DNA of 64,000 bases from Panopea generosa. Taxonomy: Eukaryota; Mollusca; Bivalvia; Adapedonta; Hiatellidae. A program made the position numbers and the translations under genes. Of the stretch, positions 24,074-37,003 are shown in pieces. The stretch is from assembly GCA_029582155.1 (NCBI GenBank), contig CM055900.1, positions 49,090,736 through 49,154,735 of the forward strand, given 5' to 3'. The notes under the pieces were generated by a model. The model saw only the letters and a program-made list of their open reading frames with translations. It was not told where the DNA came from and made no database searches. How positions within the stretch are numbered: the first letter of the stretch is position 1; the number at the start of each line of letters is the position of its first letter.

Positions 24074-24450
24074 CTAAGCCTTCCGTACCCACAATGCCGT
24101 CCCTTGAAACAGTGTCATCTACCACCTTCCAAGCAATTACCATCCACAATAGTATTACAATCCACAATACTCAAGCATCTACACTATCATCAACAGCCAC
24201 AGTACTGCCATCACTTACCTAACCATCAACACCAACAATAACCTCAATACCTGTTTTACCATTATTACCTACCCCATCAACACCTACTGTACCATCACCA
24301 CCCATAATGTAATTACCAGCTACCAAACTGGCACAACTTACCCTACTTTTACTACTTTCCAACAATTTTCACTCAGAATATCACCAAGTTTCATTGTGAC
24401 TGCCACCATCAACACCTACAGTACCATCATCATTAGTAATGGGATACTGC
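24074..24450. repeat. degenerate ACCATCAACACC-like low-complexity tract
   Basis: Recurrent taccatcaacacc, ctaccccatcaac and caccatc motifs, C- and A-rich on +. It probably continues into the gap, which may have collapsed there because of repeats. Confidence 0.5.
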
Positions 24451-24919
24451 CCAATAGACCTTTTTCAACAAATTCACTAATATTATTGCCATTGCTTTCT
24501 ACCGCAGTCATAGTCATTGTTTACAACTCTCTTCAGTCCTATAACTTTCTTCACTCCTATATGCATACATTTAGTCTTAACAGCATTGTTTTCAATCTTG
24601 GTCTACTTGTTTTTACTAAAACTGTTTATATACCCTTTTCAATCTGATGTCTTCAATATATATATATAAATCATCATCAGACTATACATATCACTGAAGG
24701 TGATGAATACCCCCAGATGGCACCCTGACACAGTTATTGCACCCTTTTGCTGCCTGCTTTGACACAGTGAACCCATTAGAGTAACAGATGTGGATGTTTG
24801 ATGCTCGAATGTGGGATCACGAGAAAGGTGAAGGTTAAACACTTTATTACATAATGTCATGAAAGACATATAATTTTGAATTTTATTAGCGATAAAAAAT
24901 ATCTGCAGAGAAATTGAGC

Positions 24920-25640
24920 ACACAAAGGGCCATAACTCATTAAAAAAGTTACCTGAGCAAACATGCTAATGATATGCACAACTAAGTTTGGTACCACTTT
25001 TATGAAGTGTCATTGAATTCCAGCCAATGGTTGCCAAGAAATAGTGACCATAAAATAAATGTCTGAAAAATTTAAAGGGCCATAAATCATTGAAAAATTA
25101 TTTAGGCGCAACATGCCGACGATATGCACAACTAGGCTTGGTACCAAACTCTTTTATAAAGTGTCATTGAATTCCAGCCAATGGTTGCCGAGAAATAGCG
25201 ACCCTCCCAAAAAGTGTATGAAAAATTCAAAGGACCAAAACTCATTAAAAAATTATTCCCGTGCAACATGCTTGGTACCAATTACTCTTGTGAAGTTTCA
25301 TTAAATTCCGGCCAATGGTTGCTGAGAAATAGCGATCACAAAAATTGTTCACAGACAGACATGTATGAGAATTCAAAGGCCCATAACTCATTGAAAAAAT
25401 ATTCTTGCGCAACATGCAGACACTATCCACAACTAATCTTGGTACCAGTCACCCTTGTGAAGTTTTATTGAATTCCCGCCAATAGTTTATAAGAAAAAGC
25501 GATCACATAAATTGTCCACAGATGGACATGTATGAAAAATTCAAAGGGCCATAACTCAATGAATGAATAAAGCGTAATATGCCGACAATACGCACAACCA
25601 GTCACCCTTATGAAGTTTCAATGGTTTCCATGGTAATGTG
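24920..25640 (+). repeat. ~155-bp degenerate tandem repeat, about 4.5 units
   Basis: AAAGGGCCATAACTC-like starts lie at about 24923, 25074, 25229, 25375 and 25543. Each is followed by gcaacatgc, cttggtacca, gaagtttcattgaattcc and gccaatggttgc. Spacing is 146-168 bp. No coding function is recognised. Confidence 0.8.
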
Positions 25641-26412
25641 CAGACTGGACGCTAAATGTGAAAGCACAAAATGGGTAGATTAAGCCGACAGATGACAATT
25701 TCATAGTAAGAAATGATACTTTATAAGTCATTGTTAAAATATAAAAAGTAATTGAATTGCATTGATGGTTCTTATGAGATTCGAACACAGAAGTTAATTT
25801 TTGTAACCAAACAATGGGAAGTAACTACCTTACAGTGCCAGTACTGGATTTATAGTGACATTTAACCGTAAATACCTACCACTCGGTGTATTGTGCAATA
25901 CTACAGTAAAATGATGTGACGCTCAGTATATAAACACTTGATTCCTCCTCTATTTCCATCTACCCCTAACTGATAAAGATAAGGAGAATGGAGAGATATA
26001 GAAATGTATCAATCTTTATTTTCTCATCATTCTTATACTATATTATATATGCATCTTTTTTCATCTCTATTTTTTTCTCTTTATTTTTCAGAAAATCTTT
26101 ATTTATTTCTTTTATTCATTTCATTTCATATCATCTGCCTGTCTACCTGCCAACCTGCCTGTCTGTCTGTTTTTTGTCTGTTATGTCCGTCCGTCCATCC
26201 GTCCGTCTTCATATTTTTTTAAAGAATATTGTGTAAACAGTTATTTCATACAACTGTTTGATCAATAAGGCCTCGTGGCCTGTTAGAACGTCATTGTAAC
26301 ATGTAGGTGCTGTATTACAAAAATATTAAATCAAGATTTATGGTTTCAAACATCACTGTCTCGATCGAGCTCCAGTATGCGGCACATACCACCCAAGATG
26401 GGGTACGCATGC

Positions 26413-26718
26413 TCAAAGGTAGGTGGTTACTAACAAGTTTGACCATGTGACAAAAATTGCGTAAATCTTCAGATGCCTTATCAATGTGGACTTTATTTGG
26501 TTTACTATACTTAAGAGAATTAAGAAAAGTATTGTTTCACCGATTCAATTTACAAAATTCAACCGACTGGCTATTTGAGGATATAATAGCAACAGTTACA
26601 CTTCATGAAATTGTAAGTGCAGATACTTCTTCAACCTATGCTGAGTTCAACAAAGCATTTAAAGATTTACACCATTTTTGTCGCATAATCACACTTGTAG
26701 GTAACCACCTACCTTTGA
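26413..26718. mobile_element. ~306-bp element with perfect terminal inverted repeats
   Basis: TCAAAGGTAGGTGGTTAC at 26413-26430 is the exact reverse complement of 26701-26718, and the similarity continues inward (ACAAG on both). This looks like a MITE or a short non-autonomous DNA transposon. No clear target-site duplication is visible. An open frame at 26457-26765 crosses it but matches no transposase I recognise. Confidence 0.7.
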
Positions 26719-26764
26719 TTTTTTTAGCGTCGAGGCCATCTTGGATAGAACTGTGCCAGTTCTA

Positions 26765-27490
26765 AAAAGGATGGTGCCAGAGTTCAATCACGACAGTGAA
26801 CTTTGATTTGTGCATTTGTTGTTGTGAACAGTCACTATCGACAAAGACAACACTTGGCTAAACATTTCCATCCCTGAAACGTTGTTAATTCAATGTTCTT
26901 TCTTAAACGATTCGCTGCACTTGCAATTGTAAAAAAAGGCTCGAACATGTTCTGGTCTGACCGACCTGATTCCACAACAAACTACACTTTTACCATCAAG
27001 TTGGCATGAATAAAAAAATAGTAAACAGTTATTGACCGACAGTTATTATCAAAATTTTTTGACTCTCGCTTTCATCTAAATTGATGTACCATGTAGCAAA
27101 TAGGTGTTATTAACAAAAACAACCAGTAGATTACACCCAATGTTTTACAAAACAACTGGGTGGCCATTATGGTTTCTATGGGATTTAAACCCGTAAACAT
27201 CCCTCTAGTGGGGAAACGTAGTCCAAAGGCCGCAAGGAAAAGTAACCACTCAACAAAGCAAGTTATATATACTTAAGTTCAATTCTATTTATATAAACTT
27301 ACCCAGCTGCGTTGCGAAATATCTTAATCAAGTGATCTGTTATATAATCTATTAATACATAGGGTATTTCTAATATTTTCTACATAATAAACGCTAATAC
27401 ATGGTTTACCTCGTTCTTTTGTCAGCAATTATATAAAAGATTTATAAATATTTATATGCGGGAACATTTTTTATCCTTTTTAAGATTGTC
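26765..27490. other. non-coding, nothing recognised
   Basis: AT-rich sequence without a recognisable gene, array or SINE. Confidence 0.35.
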
Positions 27491-27514
27491 CCGCGCTGTT
27501 CTATATAAACCGCA

Positions 27515-27565
27515 GCAGTGGTCTAGTGGAAGAGCATCTGCCACCGATGCGGTTATGCATATTAG
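27515..27565 (+). mobile_element. SINE family D head fragment
   Basis: gcagcagtggtctagtggaa then gagcatctgcc matches the head of the antisense SINE at 36036-36320. It is truncated before the B box. Confidence 0.5.
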
Positions 27566-27599
27566 TAAACAGATTGTTACTTATATTGTCGATCCGGAG

Positions 27600-27790
27600 T
27601 GCAAAGTTCAGTGGTAGAGCATCGAACCCATGATTTGAGGGTTGTGGGTTCGATCCTCTGCCATAGCTATATGTGGTGTCCTTGAACATGACACTTTGTC
27701 CGCATATGCTTAGTATTGGGAAAGACTTTGATTGTGATTTGTCTAAGTTGTAATAATTTGTTTCACACTCCAAGAAAAATAAATAAGTTT
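27600..27790 (+). mobile_element. SINE family B copy
   Basis: It has the tRNA-like gttcagtggtagagcatcga, B box GGTTCGATCCTC, the body ctatatgtggtgtccttgaa and a tail near cacactccaagaaaaataaa. It shares structure with 37004-37145. Confidence 0.68.
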
Positions 27791-27884
27791 AAACTTAATT
27801 TATATTGTTATGCATGTATTGTTACAAATATTGTTACGGTGTCTGTAATACAAACAGTTAAATATTCTGCTGGAATATATATGT

Positions 27885-27960
27885 GGAGAGCAAGGCCCAG
27901 TGGTAGAGCATCGGATCCAATATCGGGAGTTCTGAGTTCGATCCTCCGTCAAGGCTATTT
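27885..27960 (+). mobile_element. SINE family B head
   Basis: gcaaggcccagtggtagagc, atcggatcc and B box AGTTCGATCCTC are present. Only the tRNA-like head is kept. It is not a functional tRNA, as no acceptor stem pairs. Confidence 0.55.
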
Positions 27961-28004
27961 ATAATATTAGATATACATGTATTGAAATGTTTTTTATATG
28001 ACAG

Positions 28005-28110
28005 AAAGAGAGAGAGAGATGGATTGACTGACAAACAAAGAGAGCTAGCGGGAGGGAGAGAGAGAGAGAGAGGAGCGAAGGGGGGGGGGGAGAGAAAGAG
28101 AGATAGAAAT
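28005..28110. repeat. GA-rich low-complexity tract
   Basis: AG dinucleotide runs with an internal G-run (ggggggggg). Confidence 0.85.
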
Positions 28111-29540
28111 ATTACATATCACATTTTTTTAATTATTTGATCAAAGTTTGAAAGGCAGAAAATATATGTATGCATAAAGTACAAAAATCAGTGTAATTAT
28201 AAAAGATTTCAGTCATTTCAAAATATCATGCGTGACTGTCGACTCGTTTCTATATAACTATCCCTGCATCACGTTTAGCGTGAACTAGGTCAACTACGAC
28301 GGAATTGAGCACTTGTTCTGTAACTAACTGATACAATATCTAAGTGTTGCTATTTTTTGTAACGAAAAAATCGAAATGAACTTTCGATTTTTTCAAGGTT
28401 TATAAATAGAAATTGAACCTATTTTTAAGATGGTATTGTCGTTTGAAATCATTTTCGGGTTACATTTTTTTTAAAACCACCCGGGTTAAGAAATTCCTTA
28501 AAGGACATCCGCAGGTATCATAAGCCTTTGTTTGCACGCAAAGTTGCAACTACATACCATTACATACGATTAACCCTTGACCTTAATGCAACTTTTTTTT
28601 TCAAGTATAGCCGATTGTTCATTGCCTTACCCCTAGAACTGTTCATACGTACATTCCCTAAAGTTTAGGATCTTTTACGGGTAACCATAGATCAAACTCA
28701 CTTTGCTGTGTGTTTCATGGTATGTAATCACTTTCCGGGCAAACATCATTTTGATCAAAGTGTCGTACATTATATCAGGGAGAAGCCAGTCCTGTATCCT
28801 TAAATGCTAGGATAGTTAAAGATTAGTTTCCATTTGTTAACAATCTTGTTAGTAAAGAAGTGTACTTTTCTGGTTGATTTTGTTTCCTTTCCAGATCTGC
28901 GATTTGTCCTCAACAATTCAAGATTCAAAATAGAAGACGGTCAATTCGTTATATTAAATGGTTTATCCAAGTTAAACCAATAAAGATAACTTTCGATTAT
29001 ATTCATTGCCAGGATGGTACCAGACAATACACGATACATATATAATTAATATATTATGTCAAAATGGCTCGCTTAGCTCTCTTTAAAACACAACATTTTG
29101 TTTAACTGCTGTTGTAGCACTGAGTAAATGAAAGGGCTTTTATACAATCATAGAATATAAATGGGTCGTTATATACTCACAGGCTACTTTTATGGGGCGA
29201 TATATATACATGTATATACACCATGTGGCACTTGCATACTGTTGTCACTCTAAGTGCAGGGGAGATCACTGTGTTTTACAATATATATATATTTATATAA
29301 TTTCGCTGTAAAACCTTGATGTTGAGATATGTTACGAAGTAACTCTAAATGGTTGTTTTATCACTAAAAACAATACTAGAAAAAGTGTGGTTTTATAAAC
29401 ACCTCACAATTTTTTGACGCCCCACAAAAAAGTTTCATATAGAAATACCTCGCGCACCTTGGACATTATATATATATATATAATACAAACGTATATTCAA
29501 ATTATGTGACTTTACACCTGGCTAAACACATTACAAGTTA
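28110..29540. other. non-coding, AT-rich
   Basis: Contains short AT microsatellites near 29281 and 29468. Nothing else was recognised. Confidence 0.4.
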
Positions 29541-29559
29541 TACAATGTAAGGTGCGTTC

Positions 29560-31980
29560 TTAGCATTTGGCCCATTCACAATATACTGAGGTACCCCGCC
29601 CAGTCACAATTTACTGGGATACCCAGCCCAGTCACAGTATATTGGGAAACCCCGCCCAGTCACAATATACAGGGACAACCCGCCCAGTCACAATATACTG
29701 AGGTACCCCGCCCAGTCACAATATACTGAGGTACCCCGCCCAGTCACAGTATACTGGGATACCCCGCCCAGTCACAGTATACTGGGATACACCGCCCAGT
29801 CACAATATACTGAGGTACCCCGCTCAGTCACAATATACTGGGATACCCCGCCCAGTCACAATAAACTGACACCAAGCCTAAACGGAGGAGAATGATCTCG
29901 CACGTTTCACTGCCCAGTCACAATATACTGGGATACCCCGCCCAGTCACAATATACTGGGATACATCGCCCAGTCACAATAAACTGACACCGAGCTTAGA
30001 CGGAGGAGAATGATCTCGCACGTTACACTGCCCAGTCACAATATACTGGGATACCCCGCCCAGTCACAATAAACTGACACCGAGCTTAGGCGGAGGAGAA
30101 TGATCTCACACGTTACACTGCCCAGTCACAATATACTGGGATACCCCGTCCAGTCACAATAAACTGACACCGAGCTTAGACGGAGGAGAATGATCTCGCA
30201 CGTTTCACTGCCCAGTCAAAATATACTGGGATACACTGCCCCTTCACAATAGACTGGGATACCCCGCCCAGTCACAATATACTGACACCGAGCCAAGACG
30301 GAGGAGAATGATCTCACAAGTTACACTGCCCAGTCACAATATACTGGGATACCCCGTCCAGTCACAATAAACTGACACCGAGCTTAGACGGAGGAGAATG
30401 ATCTCGCACGTTTCACTGCCCAGTCACAATATACTGGGATACCCCGCCCAATCACAATAAACTGACACCGAGCTTAGACGGAGGAGAATGATCTCACACG
30501 TTACACTGCCCAGTCACAATATACTGGGATACCCCGTCCACTCACAATAAACTGACACCGAGCTTAGACGGAGGAGAATGATCTCGCACGTTTCACTGCC
30601 CAGTCACAATATACTGGGATACCCTGCCCCTTCACAATAGACTGGGATACCCCGCCCAGTCACAATATACTGACACCGAGCCTGGACGGAGGAGAATGAT
30701 CTCACAAGTTACACTGCCCAGTCACAATATACTGGGATATCCCGCCCAGTCACAATAAACTGACACCGAGCCTAAACGGAGGAGAATGATCTCCCACGTT
30801 TCACTGCCCAGTCACAATATACAATATACTGGGATACCCCACTCAGTCACAATATACTGGGATACCCCGCCCAGTCACAATATACTGACACCGAGCTTAG
30901 AAGGAGGAGAATGATCTCGCACGTTACACTGCACAGTCACAATATACTGGGATACCCCGCCCAGTTACAATAAACTGACACCGAGCCTTAACGGAGGAGA
31001 ATGATCTCGCACGATTCACTGCCAAGTCACAATATACTGGGATACCCCGCTCAGTCACAATATACTGGGATACCCCGCCCAGTCACAATATACTGACACC
31101 GAGCCTGGACGGAGGAGAATGATCTCACACGTTACACTGCCCAGTCACAATATACTGGGATATCCCGCCCAGTCACAATAAAGTGACACCAAGCCTAAAC
31201 GGAGGAGAATGATCTCGCACGTTACACTGCCCAGTCACAATATACTGGGATACCCCGCCCAGTCACAATATACTGGGATACCCCGCCCAGTCACAATATA
31301 CTTTGATACCACGCCCAGTCACAATATACTGACACCGAGCTTAGACGGAGGAGAATGATCTCGCACAGTACCCTGCACAGTCACACCACGCCCAGACACA
31401 ATATACTGACACCGAGCCTAGACGGAGGAGAATGATCTCACACGTTACACTGCCCAGTCACAATATACTGGGATACCCCGCCCAGTCACAATAAACTGAC
31501 ACCGAGCCTAGACGGAGGAGAATGATCTCACACGTTACACTGCCCAGTCACAATATACTGGGATACCCCGCCCAGTCACAATAAACTGACACCGAGCTTA
31601 GACGGAGGAGAATGATCTCGCACTTTCATTACCCAGTCACAATATACTGGGATACCCCGCCCAGTCACAATAAACTGACACCGAGCCTAAACGGAGGAGA
31701 ATGATCTCGCACGTTACACTGCCCAGCAACAATATACTTTGATACCACGCCCACTTACAGTATACTGACACCGAGCTTAGACGGAGGAGAATGATCTCGC
31801 ACAGTACCCTGCACAGTCACACCACGCCCAGACACAATATACTGACATCGAGCCCAGACTGAAGATAATGATCTCGCACAGTACCCTGCCCAGTCACAAT
31901 ATACTTGGATACCACACTCAGTTACAACATACTGAGGTACCCCGGCCACTCACAATATACTGACACCGAGCCGAGCCGAC
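29560..31980. repeat. composite satellite, 28-bp and 62-bp subunits (90-bp higher-order unit)
   Basis: The short unit is cagtcacaatatactgggat then accccgcc (28 bp). The long unit starts cagtcacaataaactgacac and continues with cggaggagaatgatctcgca (62 bp). In the core they alternate with a 90-bp period (cggaggagaa at 30001 and 30091). The left end (29560-29860) is almost pure short units. CCCAGT and ACTGGG are inverted arms around CACAATAT in each short unit. The right edge, past 31950, resembles the body of the SINE at 36036-36320. Confidence 0.92.
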
Positions 31981-32190
31981 ATTTAACCATCTATAAAAGC
32001 ACGAACACTTCCGCGAAAAGATTTCAAGTCATTAGTATGGCTTGACTACTGATGGCGGACCACACCTTACCGCGTCAAGTTTATATATAAAACTACAGTA
32101 ATAATTTGGTGGACAATTATAACAATATATATTTATATGACACGTGCTTATGTACTTTAAAACATAAATCTGTATGGAACAGCCAAACCT

Positions 32191-32625
32191 TATAGGTGAA
32201 AGTCCACCATTGATTTTTGTTCTTTATTCTATAGTAAATAAAAACGGGTTTGCATGCTTGTCATTCATAGGGAGACCAAAATGAAGAAGCGAACCTTACA
32301 TGTCACTGTTTGTCAACCTCTGCACTACCGAACTATGATGAGAAAAGAGGTGGCCATGTGTCCTTCAAGATATTTTTTGTTCAATGTGTACATTGTTGGT
32401 GATAAAATAGACTTTCAGCATCATGTATCACATTTCCAAGTATCATTTTTTTCTAAATTCACTATTCAAACATGACAATGCTTTTAAAATGTTCAAAATA
32501 CATCAGAATTCAGTAATGCCATTCCATAAAAAAAATAAGTATTACAAATTCAGGAAAATGCATTTTTAAAGAAGAAGTAACAAGGATTATTTACAACGGC
32601 CATCATGCGACGGACGTATTTCGTG
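32191..32625 (-). mobile_element. ~430-bp interspersed element, copy 2
   Basis: Antisense copy: ccaccattgatttttgttct at the left edge, tgcttgtcattcatagggag, catttttaaagaagaagtaa, and ggccatcatgcgac at the right. The landmarks are those of copy 1. Confidence 0.72.
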
Positions 32626-32944
32626 TTTGCAATGGAAGTCCAATGTCTTATAGATCAAATTGCAAATGTGTTGTGAGACATCTAGCTCACACGTGCGGCC
32701 AGTAAATGGACTATCAAAGGAACCGAATGACTTCTCGTTATGGCTTAAACATAAAGACGCTTCACAACCATAAAATACAGAACATGATGTGAATATAAGA
32801 ATAAAATATCAATGTATGTTTATATGTTTGCAAACCGTTTTATCTTGTTTCTATTAGAGAAAGGGACGTTTACAATGGATATGATAAAAACATCCCATTT
32901 TTTTTTTTTTTAGATATTTAGTGTCGATCAATTAACATAATTAC

Positions 32945-33145
32945 TCTTTCCTAGGATCCTTGAAGGTGGACCAGTACTCGAGCACAATTATCTCTGCAAG
33001 TAACTGATATTGTAGCGGTAAGAGGCGAATAACAATGAGACGCAATGCCGTATATCAATCATCACGGAGACTGTGGCCGGGCGATTAATTTGAGTTCAGG
33101 TTAATTGCCAAACTGCTATCGACTGAGCTAACCGGGCCCAGCTAA
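32945..33145 (-). mobile_element. SINE family C copy, antisense
   Basis: + strand order is ccagtactcgagcacaatta, then gagacgcaatgccgtatatc, then actgagctaaccgggcc, the reverse of the + copy at 20811. Confidence 0.7.
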
Positions 33146-33149
33146 GCAA

Positions 33150-34120
33150 AGAGAAGACAAACACTGATTAAAAAGTAAGAAACCAAAATTTGTGATCATC
33201 AGTTGTGACAAAAAGTGCTTAATTTATATCAATAATCAAATAAAGTAAATATGAATTAAATGAAGAAAACATAGAGAAAAAGAACCAAAAAATATGAGTT
33301 GATATTTCAACGTGGATATTTAACAGTCAGTGAAAATTTATCAAAATTACCGCGTGTCCTTTAAATGTATTCTTTTATATATTCTGTGGTCCACGTAAAA
33401 ATTGTTCCATTTTGAACAATATGTAATTCGCAATAGCATGTATGAATAATGACAAATTAATTATGCACGGTACTGTGATCTATCATGCAATATGTATTTC
33501 CAACAATGCATGGTATAATTAATGGCAACTATAAAGTACAAAATGACAACAATGTACATGTGGTAAATTAATTTCGTAACCGCAGACGAAGTATTTAAGT
33601 GCATACTAACAACTCTTCAATAGTACAAGCAAATAATGTTAGGGTAAGTGTTTAACACCAAACAAGAATAACGGTCAACTTGAATAATTGCGTGTATCCT
33701 CGGTATTAATTTAACTACGAGAGTGGCTACTAAGTTGACGTCACTTCACTCATAAACTGTACCCGAGTTCAGGACTGCGTGCAGCAACGTTATACAGTAA
33801 ACACGTTTAATGTCTGGTTCTCTAAAATTATCGCGTACTGCGTGCTACTTTGAGCTTGAGCCAGTGTCCAGGAACATATATAAGCTAACGTTTGTAAACG
33901 TTTAACCGAACTGAACGCAGCCCAGATCTCGCTGGATAAGTGCTGGTTGGTTCTCATGTTTAAAACCAAGTGCTTATTCGCAAGGTTCCAGTCAACTAGT
34001 ATCGATGGATATGATTGGTTGACAACTATTTTCTAGGCTGGTAATCTAAGCTAAGAACCTACTAGTATGTCCAGCCATAGTTCCAAAATACCCCTAGTTA
34101 ACTTCTCACTAAAGGTCTCA
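33150..34120. other. non-coding, nothing recognised
   Basis: AT-rich, no recognised feature. Confidence 0.35.
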
Positions 34121-34127
34121 CTAAACA

Positions 34128-34200
34128 GTTGAATTTTGTTCTTTGTTCTATATAAAATAAGGTCTAGGATCTACAATGGTAAAAAAAGAATTCCACATAG
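34128..34200 (-). mobile_element. fragment of the ~430-bp element
   Basis: gttgaattttgttctttgtt then ctatataaaata resembles the 3' end of the element on the - strand. Only that end is recognisable. Confidence 0.35.
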
Positions 34201-34898
34201 TACTTTTTTTCATAGCAGGAATGTGCACCCACATAAATATGCACAATAACTGGTAGGTTGACCACGTTATTTTTTTTAAAGAGGGTGCAGTGACACCTTG
34301 AGATTATTTTAAAAAAAAGAAGGCCTCAAATGCTCATAAATACATGCATAATTATGTTGAAATCCTATAAAAGTCACTTTTTTTTATTATCTTATTGCAG
34401 TATTTTTTTGCTCTACTCATCTGAAGCAAGAAATCACAACCATTTTGAACCATTTTGAAAATATTTCATAACCAAAGTACAAAAGCCATTTTTTTTAAGC
34501 GTAAGAATCGTGGAGAAAAAGGGACATAACTGTGTAACAACGTCAACATTTGCGCCATGTTTATTAACCGTAACACGATTGTTGTACTAAAAGGACCTCC
34601 ATATGTAATGTGGTTCAAAACATTTTCCATATGGCCAAAACGGACTATGATTTCCAAAGTAGAAGCTGACATAGTACATAATGCAATAAGATATCACTGG
34701 TGTTAACATTAGTTTTATTGGATTTTAACAGATGGGTGAATTTTAGAGGGCATTTGAAGACATTTTTAACTAATTTTTTTGCTATCAAAATCTTGAAAAA
34801 CTTTAACACTTGAAAACAAATAGAAACTAGAGGTGTCAATTCACTGTCTTAACAAAACAGACTTGTCAAACCACCGGATATTGTGCATGTTTGGCATA

Positions 34899-35313
34899 GT
34901 ACCACCATCGCATAATGGCGTTTATAAATAATCCTTGTTTCTTCTTCTTCTTTAAAAATGCATTTTCCTTATTTTAATGCTCAATTTTTTATTTAAGTGG
35001 CATTATTGATGTATTTTGAACATTTTGAAAGCATTGTTATGTTTGAATTGTGAAATTAGAAAAAAAAAACTGATGATTAGAAATTAGGGTTTGAATACAT
35101 GATTTCGGAAGTCTACTTTCACTTTGTCAACAGTGTATACACTGAACAGGAACAAATATTTTATGACACATGACTCATCATATTTTGGTAGTGGTGCAGA
35201 GGTTGACAAAGTTTCACTTCTTTAATTGGGATCTCTCTATGAATGACAAGCCTTCAAACGTTTTTATTTACTATAGAATAAATTACAAAAATCAATGGTA
35301 GGCTTACACCTTT
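34899..35313 (+). mobile_element. ~430-bp interspersed element, copy 3
   Basis: accatcgcataatggcgttt, gcattattgatgtattttga, gtctactttcactttgtcaa and gaatgacaagccttcaaacg, ending aaaatcaatggtaggcttac. Confidence 0.75.
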
Positions 35314-35974
35314 AAGAACAGAAAAAAACATTTCTTAGTGGGTGTTTTACGATATTTTATATACTTAACAAGATCAAAATTGATCAGTGTGGTGAGACCT
35401 GAAGTAGACTTCCTGTCTACTGCAATGTTTGTACATGATTTATCCCTAAACACACTGCTTGATTTGTAACACGATATCCATAGCAAAGATAAAACATACA
35501 TCAGCTTAAGTCATAGATGCTTCAAATCATAGTGACTCAATGTTACCCTGGATGAAAGATTCAATAATATACTCACATCACTTGTTTCTACACAGATATC
35601 GGTTCTTTCCGCCACCGACCGTTACATAGCAGTGATATAAGGTAACGCTGATTGGTCCGTTGCTTTAGCGGAACATGAAATACGTCACAATTTAGTAAAC
35701 GTATTATGTGCGATTCCATGCGTTCACTTTAAAATGTGACAACCCTAATTCTGAGATGTCATGGACTGATATAAACTAAACACTTGCATATATACAGATA
35801 TTGATTCACTAAGAAACGAAGGTATTTTATAAAAAAAAAACAACAGACATTGCAGAAGTGCTTCAAGCTGATTTTGAACAAAAATGCCCAATAAGAATCG
35901 TCATCAGTCTATGTCCGCGCAGGGTATGTGGGTTGTCATTTTGTACCTGTCATCTCAACAATCAAAATTCAATA

Positions 35975-36320
35975 AAGTTGTTGTTGTTGTTGTTGTTGTT
36001 GTTGTTGGTTGTTGTTGTTGTTGTTGTTGTTGTATGGTGTTTAGCGTCGCTTTAAACGCTTGACAGTAATCTAAGCGCTGCCACACTGGAATATAAATTG
36101 TCACGCTGAATGCACATGGTTTGATACCCAACCCAGTCATATAATACTGACACCGGTCCGACAAGACCTAAAACTATCCTCTAAACGCTGAGTGCCAAGT
36201 GAGGAAGCTTCAAGATCCATTTTTCAAGTCATTGGTATAACCCGGCTGAGGATCGAACCAACGACATTCCGCACCCGAGGCAGACGCTCTACCACTAGAT
36301 CACCGCTGCAGTTCTGAACG
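35975..36320 (-). mobile_element. SINE family D copy with CAA-repeat tail
   Basis: Read on -: head gcagcggtgatctagtggta, gagcgtctgcc, B box GGTTCGATCCTC. The body has caatgacttgaaaaatgg and ccggtgtcagtattatatga, ctgggttggg. The 3' end is gtcaagcgtttaaagcgacg, ctaaac, then (CAA)n, seen on + as TTG repeats at 35975-36034. The body segment is the apparent source of the satellite at 29560-31980. Confidence 0.75.
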
Positions 36321-36805
36321 TTCAATAAAGGTTACAATGAAAATCTGATATAAGCTTGATTACTTCTTTTCATCGCCTAGACCAGGTTTTTAGTAAAACA
36401 ACGTGGACTGAGAAGACATAGAACACAGTTTGTAACCCGTCCTCATTTCGAAAGCCGCGTTTTATATAGTGGTCAGTTCAAATCCTAGTCTTGCATTTCT
36501 CTTTATTGAGTAACACCAGTACTTGCACATAATACATTACCATATACTGATCTGTACTATGTATCGTACATATTTAAGTTGTATAATCACAATAATTAAT
36601 TTTTCTGCAATATTGTATATTTATATATATATTTGGGCGTGATGATAGATTAAAAGTGTACCAATTTAATCTGGTTCAATGAAGTATAGTTTGTTATTAT
36701 TCCGCCATCATGAGAACAGAATTTTATATTGTTTGTATTGGAATATATTTCTTCGCAAAACACTTTCCTTTCTTCCTTTGTGTGTGTGTGCTATACATTT
36801 GGAGT

Positions 36806-37003
36806 GGTCCTTCGTGGCCGAGTGGTCTAAGCCGCTGTCGTGTAACGACCACTTACCTCTCACCAGTGAGGTCTTTGGTTCGATCCCAGCTCCGCTCAGA
36901 TACTTTATGTGAGGACGTTTGCCAGTTATATGTAGAATGGCGGCGGTTCTACTCAGATTCATTCTTCAATCAATAAAACTGGTCATGCCATATATAATCT
37001 GCA
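36806..37003 (+). mobile_element. SINE family A copy
   Basis: tggccgagtggtctaagccg, B box GGTTCGATCCCA, gaggacgtttgccagttata, ctcagattcattcttcaatc then aataaaactgg and catatataatctg. It is directly followed by a family B SINE, forming a tandem SINE pair. Confidence 0.82.

Noticed and set aside
23520..24241. Open frames spanning the N run.
   Set aside because: They consist of undetermined residues over an assembly gap.
27500..27960. tRNA genes suggested by GTGGTAGAGC and GGTTCGATCC boxes.
   Set aside because: The acceptor and anticodon stems do not pair, and the same heads are followed by conserved SINE bodies.
29560..31980. CRISPR-like array suggested by regular short repeats.
   Set aside because: There are no unique spacers: intervening segments are themselves repeats, and the genome is animal.
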